Origin: Acinetobacter tjernbergiae DSM 14971 = CIP 107465 | GTDB taxonomy: Bacteria > Pseudomonadota > Gammaproteobacteria > Pseudomonadales > Moraxellaceae | Assembly: GCF_000374425.1 (NCBI RefSeq) | Contig: NZ_KB894377.1 | Span: forward strand, 1-64,000 | Direction of reading: 5' to 3' | DNA: 64,000 nt | In this document: in pieces, positions 50,212 to 55,960 of the stretch | How the letters are laid out: each line of letters begins with the position of its first letter | Numbering within the stretch: position 1 is the first letter of the stretch | The notes under the pieces: generated by a model | Databases searched by the model: none | The model's input: only the letters and a program-made list of their open reading frames with translations | What the model was told of the DNA's origin: nothing | Position numbers and translations under genes: made by a program

Positions 50212-50943
50212 TTAATAAAGATGATAAGAGGCAGAATTGATTGTTTCTATTTGCTGTGGAGTTAAACTATTCTGTTCAAGTGCATATAGAAATTGATCTA
50301 ATATGATATTTTGATGCTCTGAATTTTTAATCCAAACATACATGATTTGTTTTAGCTTATGATCCGCAAAACTATTGTTGTAGATACCATTGTAGAACCA
50401 ATAATTGAGCATATTTGCTAAATTGATTAATGCTGAATGGTGAGTTAATAAAAGAACCCACTCATCAAGTAATGGTTGAATATCTAAGCCTGCTAGATGA
50501 AACATAGTAATGTATTCATCTAAGCTATAATTTTCATCGAAATATATTGCTTTATATTGGAAGAAAGCCAAAGCAAATTTCTGCATAAATTGGATTTCTT
50601 TCGTTTCCCAAGCGTTCTCTAAATTAAAATAACATTTGTTTAAAATAATTTCTGTGCTATGACTAAGGTTTTCGCCTTGAATCAGTAATTCCAATATTTT
50701 AGGTAGCAAATGTTTAATTTGTTGTGCTAATGCAAATTTATCCATACTTTCAGCAGCATCAAGATATTCATAAATCAATCGGCAGTTAAGCTGTGCCACT
50801 GGTAGACGTTTTAATAATTCACCATCAGCGGTTTGTAAGCAGCAAGTACCATGACAAACCTCGAATTGATCCCCCATTAAATATGAGGAAAATAGTTGAT
50901 AAGCCTCTGTAATTAAGTTTTTTAAATCAGTTAGACTAGTCAT
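50212..50943 (-). CDS. Unknown protein between rtcB and the DIP1984 gene
   Basis: A 243-residue protein. GAGGAAAAT before ATG 50943 sets the start. Near residue 30 it has a Cys/His cluster CHGTCC (FEVCHGTCCLQTADGEL), which may bind metal; the rest is helical, rich in Leu, Asn and Gln. No family is recognised. The gene is 29 nt downstream of rtcB, so the two are almost surely co-expressed from the sigma-54 promoter. Confidence 0.6.
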   Translation of the reverse strand: MTSLTDLKNLITEAYQLFSSYLMGDQFEVCHGTCCLQTADGELLKRLPVAQLNCRLIYEYLDAAESMDKFALAQQIKHLLPKILELLIQGENLSHSTEIILNKCYFNLENAWETKEIQFMQKFALAFFQYKAIYFDENYSLDEYITMFHLAGLDIQPLLDEWVLLLTHHSALINLANMLNYWFYNGIYNNSFADHKLKQIMYVWIKNSEHQNIILDQFLYALEQNSLTPQQIETINSASYHLY

Positions 50944-50972
50944 TTTATTTTCCTCAACCTCATGGATCATAT

Positions 50973-52247
50973 TTAACCCTTTACACAAACCACTTGTCTT
51001 AATGTATACATCACTTCAACCAAATCCTGTTGAGCTTTCATGACATCTTCAATCGGTTTATAGGCCGATGGAATTTCATCAATCACATCAGCATCTTTAC
51101 GACATTCCACACCTTCAGTTTGTGCAATCTGATCTTCTACGGTAAAGCGTCGTTTGGCTTCTGCACGGCTCATTACACGACCTGCACCGTGCGAACATGA
51201 ACAGAATGATTCCTGATTTCCAAGACCACGCACAATAAAAGACTTCGCACCCATCGAACCAGGAATGATTCCGTATTCACCTAGTTTGGCTCGTACAGCA
51301 CCTTTACGTGTCACCATCACTTCTTCGCCATAATGCTCTTCCTTTTCCACATAATTATGGTGACAGTTTACGGCTTCTAGCTTGGCATTAAATGGTTTTG
51401 GGATAATGGTGGCTAAGGCTTTAATCGCAGATTGCATCATGATTTCACGGTTTTTCATGGCAAAACGTTGCGCCCAACCCACAGCAAACCAATAATCATC
51501 AAAATGCTCAGTACCTTCGACTAAATACGCCAAATCTTTGTTGGGTAAATTAATAAAATGCTTTTGCATATCCTGACGAGCAAGCTCGATAAAATGTGTT
51601 CCAATTGCATTTCCTACACCACGAGAACCTGAGTGCAACATAATCCAAACTTGATCATATTCATCCAAACAGATTTCGACAAAGTGATTTCCTGTACCCA
51701 AAGTTCCTAAATGCTTACGGTTATTGGTATTTTTTAGGCGAGGGTGCTTAGCACAAATCAACTCAAAATCAGTCACTAAGTCAGCCCAAGCTTGATCAAC
51801 CATTTCAGGTGGCGTTTCCCATGAACCTTGATCACGGCGACCACGTGTTTTAGTCATACCATGTGGAATCAAACGTTCAAGCTCGGTTCTTAATCCATGT
51901 AAATTATCAGGTAAATCTGAAGCCGTTAGACTGGTGCGAGTTGCCATCATTCCACAACCAATATCGACACCCACAGCCGCAGGAATAATCGCACCTTTGG
52001 TTGGAATTACACTTCCAATGGTTGCACCTAAGCAAAAGTGTACGTCTGGCATCACTGCCATCCATTTATAGATAAATGGCATTTGTGCTGTTTGTAATAG
52101 TTGTTGTTTTGAGTTGTCATCAACAATTACGCCATTTGTCCACATTTTCACAGGCATACTTTTTTCATTTTGCAGCACTTGGTAGGCGCGTTGTTGTTTT
52201 GCTTGCTCAATTTGAGCTTGTTGCTTAACTTCTTCAATAACTGACAT
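50973..52247 (-). CDS. rtcB: RNA-splicing ligase RtcB
   Basis: A 424-residue GTP-dependent ligase that joins RNA 3'-phosphate or 2',3'-cyclic phosphate ends to 5'-OH ends. Motifs are VGVDIGCGMM, LGTGNHFVEICLDE (metal site), HSGSRGVGNAIG and SCSHGAGRVMSR with the guanylylated His at 353. GGAAAGTG before ATG 52247 decides the start; upstream in-frame codons to 52313 lie in the leader. A sigma-54 promoter is at 52336-52352. It heads the operon rtcB - Cys protein - DIP1984 - (258 bp) - rtcA - kptA. Confidence 0.96.
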   Translation of the reverse strand: MSVIEEVKQQAQIEQAKQQRAYQVLQNEKSMPVKMWTNGVIVDDNSKQQLLQTAQMPFIYKWMAVMPDVHFCLGATIGSVIPTKGAIIPAAVGVDIGCGMMATRTSLTASDLPDNLHGLRTELERLIPHGMTKTRGRRDQGSWETPPEMVDQAWADLVTDFELICAKHPRLKNTNNRKHLGTLGTGNHFVEICLDEYDQVWIMLHSGSRGVGNAIGTHFIELARQDMQKHFINLPNKDLAYLVEGTEHFDDYWFAVGWAQRFAMKNREIMMQSAIKALATIIPKPFNAKLEAVNCHHNYVEKEEHYGEEVMVTRKGAVRAKLGEYGIIPGSMGAKSFIVRGLGNQESFCSCSHGAGRVMSRAEAKRRFTVEDQIAQTEGVECRKDADVIDEIPSAYKPIEDVMKAQQDLVEVMYTLRQVVCVKG

Positions 52248-52335
52248 TTTCACTTTCCTTTCAAAGCCTGCCTGCCAAGCGGTTGCAGACAGGTGATATG
52301 CACAAGATCCCAATGATATTGTGTGATTATACTAT

Positions 52336-52352
52336 TGCAGTGAGTGTGCCAA
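52336..52352 (-). promoter_or_regulatory. Sigma-54 promoter of rtcB
   Basis: On the minus strand TTGGCAC-ACTCA-CTGCAA, with GG at -24 and GC at -12, an excellent match to TGGCAC-N5-TTGCA. The predicted start is about 80 nt before rtcB. It is almost identical to the promoter at 55754-55771. Confidence 0.92.
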
Positions 52353-52445
52353 CTTTTTTTAAATATAGAAATATGATTTAAGATATTGATATTTATTGAT
52401 ATATTTAATTTTAATATTTTTTAAAATGGAGTCTTGTAAGAATTT

Positions 52446-52473
52446 GGATATAAAAATATATATTTTTATATCC
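52446..52473. repeat. Perfect 28-bp AT-rich palindrome upstream of rtcB
   Basis: GGATATAAAAATAT is followed at once by its exact complement; the arms extend by AATTT/AAATT with one bulge. It lies about 95 bp above the sigma-54 promoter, a normal place for an activator site, and 11 bp past the S21-like gene stop. It is either an RtcR/IHF region element or a terminator. Confidence 0.5.
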
Positions 52474-52483
52474 TAAATTATAT

Positions 52484-52774
52484 TTAATAGCCCATTGCAT
52501 TTTTACCTGTACGAGAGAACTGTTGCTTTACATCAATTTTTAACCATAAAGTATGTTGAGGATGTTCATGGTAACAATAATACAATGCTCGGTTTCTTTG
52601 ACTAAGGTTGAGTTTCATCTTTTTTCGCTTACGCTTTAATACTGAGGGCTTTTCAAAATAACCATATCGTTTTTTGTACCATCGGGTGGCTTGTAGGTGG
52701 TAATGTTTTTGATTGAGCAAGTATAAGGCTTGATCAATGTCTTGATCGTCTTGAAGATAGACTGTAATGGACAT
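52484..52774 (-). CDS. Ribosomal protein S21-like small protein
   Basis: A 96-residue basic protein from ATG 52774 (frame open to 52834). The order MSITVYLQDDQDIDQALYLL, then RWYKKRYGYFEKPSVLKRKRK resembles bS21 (VREN-x-DVALRRFKR ... VRRREFYEKP-x-x-RKRK), including the YFEKPS box and basic run. It then has a 45-residue C-terminal extension (QRNRALYYCYHEHPQHTLWLK) absent from S21. Normal rpsU is expected elsewhere. Position between rtcB and the tRNA-like array suggests a role with damaged ribosomal or tRNA-like RNA. The homology is by eye. Confidence 0.55.
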   Translation of the reverse strand: MSITVYLQDDQDIDQALYLLNQKHYHLQATRWYKKRYGYFEKPSVLKRKRKKMKLNLSQRNRALYYCYHEHPQHTLWLKIDVKQQFSRTGKNAMGY

Positions 52775-52882
52775 ATTTTGCGTTTTAAAGACTGACACCT
52801 GTCTTTTATTAAGAGTATGGATATGTCTTTGCATAAAGGCATGTTATAACCATAGCAAAAGATAAATAAATTGCCAAGCCTC

Positions 52883-53176
52883 ATGGATATTCTTCGTTAT
52901 CTACTCACGATTCTTTTATTTATTACTGGGGTATTATGCCTTATACGTTTTTTAGTAGACGACTTTAATTTTATATTTCTAGCGGTAAGTTTTGTCTGTT
53001 TTCTGCTTGCTTATTGGGTAAAACCAAAACGAGAAAACCACGATCGTAGAAATGATGCGTGGGACTGGGTGGATGTGATTGATATTACAGTTGAAGTTGT
53101 TTATTGGATCGTTACTTTACCATTTCGGTTATTGCGAGGAATATTCGACTCTTCATCTCCAGATATTATTCCATAA
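52883..53176 (+). CDS. Small membrane protein, unknown
   Basis: A 97-residue protein from ATG 52883 (TTG 52871 also in frame). Two N-terminal hydrophobic helices (about 3-22 and 28-45) precede KPKRENHDRRNDAWDWVDVIDI and another amphipathic stretch (TVEVVYWIVTLPFRLLRGIF). No family is recognised. It is on the plus strand, opposite to all the RNA-repair genes around it, and any read-through from the RNA array would be antisense to it. Confidence 0.6.
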   Translation: MDILRYLLTILLFITGVLCLIRFLVDDFNFIFLAVSFVCFLLAYWVKPKRENHDRRNDAWDWVDVIDITVEVVYWIVTLPFRLLRGIFDSSSPDIIP

Positions 53177-53187
53177 ATAATAAACTG

Positions 53188-53301
53188 ATCTCAATCAACA
53201 AGTTGGGTAAACACTTCTTTTTCCTTAACTGCCATATCCATAAATAGATATACAGCTACGCACGATTTTGCTATGTAGTGCTTATTGCATTTGATTGAGA
53301 T
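53188..53301 (-). ncRNA. Array unit 8 (114 nt), last in transcription order
   Basis: Outer stem ATCTCAATCAA/TTGATTGAGAT, perfect 11 bp. Motif at 53273-53292 (AAATGCAATAAGCACTACAT). An ATATC/GATAT stem with an 8-nt loop replaces the T-arm; a D-arm is not clear. After it no strong terminator is seen before the opposite-strand membrane protein gene. Confidence 0.75.
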
Positions 53302-53309
53302 TAAAAGTA

Positions 53310-53411
53310 ATCATCACAACAAAAATAATGAGACTTTTCCTAAAAAGGAATAGGGATTTGAACCCCGTGCTTACGCATTCACCATGTAGTCCCATTGGCA
53401 TTTGTGATGAT
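53310..53411 (-). ncRNA. Array unit 7 (102 nt)
   Basis: Outer stem ATCATCACAA/TTGTGATGAT, perfect 10 bp. Motif at 53384-53403. A TGC-GTAA-GCA variable-arm hairpin, a T-arm GGGG-TTCAAAT-CCC and a sealed acceptor-like TTCCT-TTTT-AGGAA follow. No D-arm is seen, so it carries only the 3' half of a tRNA body. One nucleotide separates it from unit 6. Confidence 0.8.
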
Positions 53412-53412
53412 G

Positions 53413-53537
53413 CGACATAAACAAAAAAATTAAAGACTTGAGACCATTGCCTTAATTAGACGACTGTACTTGCATACAGGTGAGAGTGGCTACTCACATT
53501 GATGGTAGGAATGTAGTCCTTAATGCATTTTATGCCG
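53413..53537 (-). ncRNA. Array unit 6 (125 nt)
   Basis: Outer stem CGGCATAAA with TTTATGTCG (9 pairs, one G-U). Motif at 53511-53530. Inside: GTGAG/CTCAC stem with 8-nt loop (T-arm position) and CTGTA/TACAG stem with 6-nt loop (sealed-acceptor position), then GTCTAATTAAGGCAATGG, which could be a D-arm. The T-loop sequence is lost. Confidence 0.75.
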
Positions 53538-53550
53538 TACCACAAAAAAT

Positions 53551-53690
53551 AGACCAACAAAGAGTATTAAGACAATCATTTCAGTGCGTTTTCCTTTCCG
53601 CCATTGATCGAAGTCGATCAAGATGGAATCGAACCATCAAGTCATTGCTGACGCTGAAGCCTTTTATGTAGTCCTAACAGCATTTGGTCT
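53551..53690 (-). ncRNA. Array unit 5 (140 nt), complete permuted class-II tRNA-like fold
   Basis: Outer stem AGACCAA/TTGGTCT, perfect. Motif at 53666-53685. T-arm GATGG-TTCGATT-CCATC (53622-53638) with a canonical T-loop; acceptor TTGATCG-ACTT-CGATCAA, perfect 7 bp closed by 4 nt; 2-nt linker TG; D-arm GCG...CGC with GG in the loop (53586-53601); one A; anticodon stem CTGAA/TTCAG; long variable arm GTCA-GCAA-TGAC. This is the topology of a tRNA-Leu/Ser-type molecule with sealed acceptor and open anticodon loop. It is not a functional tRNA gene. Confidence 0.87.
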
Positions 53691-53693
53691 GTG

Positions 53694-53819
53694 GCCAGTA
53701 AACAAAAATGACAAGACCTTTTATACATGGCTCTATCCAATTGAGCTACAAACTGATTTGCATCAATTTGAAGGGACTTGAACCCTCAACAAATGTAGTC
53801 CTATTGGCATTTTACTGGC
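53694..53819 (-). ncRNA. Array unit 4 (126 nt), complete permuted class-I tRNA-like fold
   Basis: Outer stem GCCAGTAAA/TTTACTGGC, perfect 9 bp. Motif at 53793-53812. In tRNA terms: T-arm GAGGG-TTCAAGT-CCCTT (53771-53787), acceptor 3' strand CAAATTG joined by an 8-nt loop to 5' strand CAGTTTG (7 bp, one G-U), TA, D-arm GCTCAATTGGATAGAGC (53730-53746), one C, anticodon stem ATGTA pairing with TACAT inside the motif, then a 5-nt variable loop TTGTT. All spacings are those of a normal tRNA, but the acceptor end is sealed and the anticodon loop is open, leading to the outer stem. Confidence 0.85.
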
Positions 53820-53820
53820 T

Positions 53821-53911
53821 ATGACTATCACAACAAGTCAGTAATTAGATTTTTTTGAACTAGGGTATTAGCCCTATGCGATGTAATCCAATCAGTATTT
53901 GTGATAATCAT
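53821..53911 (-). ncRNA. Array unit 3 (91 nt)
   Basis: Outer stem ATGATTATCACAA with TTGTGATAGTCAT (13 pairs, one G-U), the longest in the array. Motif at 53881-53900 is the most divergent (AAATACTGATTGGATTACAT). A perfect TAGGG/CCCTA hairpin and then TTCAAAA follow, like a variable arm plus a decayed T-loop. No D-arm. Confidence 0.75.
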
Positions 53912-53915
53912 AAAT

Positions 53916-54004
53916 CTGCACAACAAGAATGATGAAACATCGAGCCAGCTTGTGCTGAGCTATCGTGAAAGGATAGTGATGTAGTTCCATCTGCATTTGT
54001 GCAG
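53916..54004 (-). ncRNA. Array unit 2 (89 nt)
   Basis: Outer stem CTGCACAA with TTGTGCAG, perfect. Motif at 53979-53998. Inside is CTATC-CTTTCAC-GATAG, a 5-bp stem with a 7-nt loop in the place of a T-arm but without a T-loop sequence, then GATG-TTT-CATC. Ends CTTGT before the closing stem. Confidence 0.75.
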
Positions 54005-54011
54005 TTTTATT

Positions 54012-54079
54012 GTATGGCAATAAAGTAAAATTAGAAACATGACATTTAAAAGATGTAGTTCCTAAAGCATTTGCCACAC
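54012..54079 (-). ncRNA. Array unit 1 (68 nt)
   Basis: First unit after the rsr stop. Outer stem GTGTGGCAA with TTGCCATAC (one G-U). The 20-nt motif is at 54053-54072. The shortest unit: no T-arm or D-arm is visible. A second stem AGTAAAGT/ACTTTATT can form in competition using flanking sequence. Confidence 0.7.
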
Positions 54080-54096
54080 TTTACTGACCTGACGAA

Positions 54097-55707
54097 TCAA
54101 GTCCGTAATTCGATTTTTTCAATTTCACTGACCCAATGATCAGCGTGCATTTTACCTTGTGCAAACAGATCAATTAAACGAAAGACCTCATCGCTAAAAC
54201 CGCCAATATTGATGGTGTCAATTCGTTCAGGGACTTGTGTATGTGTATATGGCTGTAAATCTACGCAGACCAATTTTGCATGAGGGCAGCGTTGTTTTAA
54301 AATATCCCATTCATATAACATGCCTGTTTTGTGTTGTGTGCGTAATTGGTCAGCCCAAGATTCATTGTCTGAAAAATAAATCATCAAATCGACAGCTCTC
54401 TGATCTCGATTAAGTCGCTTTAATGGAATGCTGCAATTCGTTCCACCACCACCAAGCGCAGCAAATTGTTTGGCAACCTCAAAAATAGAGCGTGTTTTGT
54501 TGCCAGAGAAAACCTGTTTTAATCGACCTAATAGGCTTACATCCGATTCATGTTCCACGATGTTGAGCGAATGCAATTGCGTATCAAACGGCATAATTTC
54601 AATCTCAGGGTTGACCTGCTTTAAAGCACAAGCAAATAACGATGCAACATCTACGCAACGCAATTTTGAAGTTGCACCTTTACGATAACCCGTCACTGGG
54701 CTTGCCATTGAGCCGGATACATCCACAGCAACCACCACACGACCTGTTAAACGAGGCACATTTTCTAAGGCGGCTTGCATCACTTGTTCCAAAGCTTGTC
54801 GTACAACTTGAGGTACTGCATCATCTAAAGCTGCCCAAGTTGCCATCAATTGATAAGGCAAAACTCGACTTTTACGAATCATATCCTGATCTTGTAATTT
54901 ATTTGCAATGACATTGTCCATACCTTCGATCTGAAATACGCCGTGTCGGGCAAAAGTATTCAGGTTCATTCTGAGCATTTGCCAACCGCCATTTTTAGCA
55001 ATCTCTGCCCATTGCTGTGCTGAAAGCGATAAATTGGTCAGCAATTGCATTGGTAAATCAGGTACATCCTGTGTTAAGTCTTGACGGAACTTTTCCAATA
55101 CCTGCACTTTGAGTGGCAGTTGCTCAAGCTCATATTTTTTACCCAAGATATAGGCAAAGAAAGCATCTTGGTTTGCATCTTTAGGCTTTGGATGGGTCAT
55201 TTTTAACACATCTGCCAAAGAGGGTTGATTACCAATGTTGGCAGAAAGCAACTGATTGTCGCTGGCATTAATTAACCATTGATTGATCATTTTCTTTGGT
55301 AAGCTACCCAAAGATTTACGCTGTATCGCACCTGAACGCATGATTTGCACAAAGTTACGCAACTGTTTGCCATTATCAATCACCAATGGGAATACAGCTT
55401 TAAATAAGTTTTGCTCAAGTTGCGATAAAATTGCCAACAGTAAGACAGGCATATCTTTCATGTGATTGTTTTTACGTGCGTAGACTGCCGTTTTAGCAAT
55501 AAAAGTTGGCTCTACATTTTGTGTAAATGCTAAAACTTGCTCAAGCTGAGCTTGCGCATTTTGGTAAAATGTATGATTCAACGTACCTGTAGCTGCAAGT
55601 TGCGCCAAAGCTTGACGATCATCTAATTGAAAAGCACGTCCACCAGCTTCATTGCTGATCAATTTGTTTTTGGTTGCCTGAGAGGCAAAAATTGTCTGGT
55701 TTGCCAT
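54097..55707 (-). CDS. rsr: Ro60-family RNA-binding protein Rsr (TROVE + vWA)
   Basis: A 536-residue bacterial Ro orthologue. The TROVE ring of helical repeats covers about residues 15-310 and binds single-stranded 3' ends of misfolded RNA inside and Y RNA outside. The vWA domain has a full MIDAS: D329-x-S-x-S in VDVSGSMAS, Thr in GGGGTNCSIPL and Asp in YFSDNESW. The ribosome site GGAGGA and a sigma-54 promoter are just upstream. The RNA array follows its stop by 18 nt. In Deinococcus and Salmonella Rsr works with Y RNA and PNPase or RtcB operons in RNA quality control. Confidence 0.95.
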   Translation of the reverse strand: MANQTIFASQATKNKLISNEAGGRAFQLDDRQALAQLAATGTLNHTFYQNAQAQLEQVLAFTQNVEPTFIAKTAVYARKNNHMKDMPVLLLAILSQLEQNLFKAVFPLVIDNGKQLRNFVQIMRSGAIQRKSLGSLPKKMINQWLINASDNQLLSANIGNQPSLADVLKMTHPKPKDANQDAFFAYILGKKYELEQLPLKVQVLEKFRQDLTQDVPDLPMQLLTNLSLSAQQWAEIAKNGGWQMLRMNLNTFARHGVFQIEGMDNVIANKLQDQDMIRKSRVLPYQLMATWAALDDAVPQVVRQALEQVMQAALENVPRLTGRVVVAVDVSGSMASPVTGYRKGATSKLRCVDVASLFACALKQVNPEIEIMPFDTQLHSLNIVEHESDVSLLGRLKQVFSGNKTRSIFEVAKQFAALGGGGTNCSIPLKRLNRDQRAVDLMIYFSDNESWADQLRTQHKTGMLYEWDILKQRCPHAKLVCVDLQPYTHTQVPERIDTINIGGFSDEVFRLIDLFAQGKMHADHWVSEIEKIELRT

Positions 55708-55753
55708 GACGCATCCTCCATAAATTTTAAATTGTTTTATCTTGGTTGTGTTA

Positions 55754-55771
55754 TTGCAGAGAGTGTGCCAA
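55754..55771 (-). promoter_or_regulatory. Sigma-54 promoter of rsr and the RNA array
   Basis: Minus-strand TTGGCAC-ACTCT-CTGCAA, with GG/GC elements at the right spacing. The predicted start lies about 38 nt before the rsr ATG. It differs from the rtcB promoter by one base, so both units should respond to the same activator. Confidence 0.92.
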
Positions 55772-55878
55772 TTCTCTTTTTTTTAATTTATTTTATTTTT
55801 AAGTAACTGATAATTATTATAAATAAAATAATAAATATTTTTTATGAGAAAAGTTGAGTGGATTTTTATGAATATAAT

Positions 55879-55894
55879 ATATCTAAATAGATAT
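55879..55894. promoter_or_regulatory. Palindrome ATATCTA-AA-TAGATAT upstream of rsr
   Basis: A perfect 7-bp inverted repeat about 110 bp above the -24 element, a typical distance for a sigma-54 activator site. Possible RtcR upstream site; not proven. Confidence 0.4.
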
Positions 55895-55899
55895 GAAAG

Positions 55900-55950
55900 T
55901 ATTAAAAAAGATATGTGATCTATATGTAGTTTTCATTGATAGATCACATA
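55900..55950 (-). terminator. Intrinsic terminator after the rnz remnant
   Basis: TATGTGATCTAT and ATAGATCACATA (12 bp, perfect) enclose a 15-nt loop; on the minus strand TCTTTTTT follows. It insulates rsr from rnz transcription. Confidence 0.8.
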
Positions 55951-55960
55951 GGAGGAAAAA

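Larger units (their letters stand above)
53188..54079 (-). repeat. Tandem array of eight structured, tRNA/Y-RNA-like RNA units
   Basis: Downstream of rsr and in the same direction lie eight units of 68-140 nt, separated by only 1-13 nt. All start (minus strand) with a unit-specific stem strand, then AA/ATGC-N5-GGACTACAT, and end with YTTGT-like sequence and the complementary stem strand. The outer stems are 7-13 bp and each has a different sequence, so pairing, not sequence, is conserved. Some units hold T-arm, D-arm and acceptor-like stems of tRNA. There is no open frame across the array. In Salmonella Y RNAs (yrlA/B) lie between rsr and rtcBA in an RtcR-controlled operon; the same place and neighbours here point to an expanded Y-RNA cluster. 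Confidence 0.88.

Noticed and set aside
53480..53671. 63-residue open frame across the RNA units
   Set aside because: On the strand opposite to the array, no ribosome site, and it covers structured RNA units 5 and 6.
53694..53819. Ordinary tRNA gene
   Set aside because: T-arm, D-arm and acceptor are all there, but in permuted order with a sealed acceptor and no CCA end or usable anticodon loop.
53892..54077. 61-residue minus-strand open frame after rsr
   Set aside because: Covers units 1-2 of the array; composition and lack of a ribosome site argue against coding.
53188..54079. CRISPR array (regular 20-nt repeats)
   Set aside because: Repeat cores vary in the middle, spacing is 58-136 nt and uneven, spacers contain paired stems that enclose the repeats, and no cas gene is present. 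The RNA-structure explanation fits all units.
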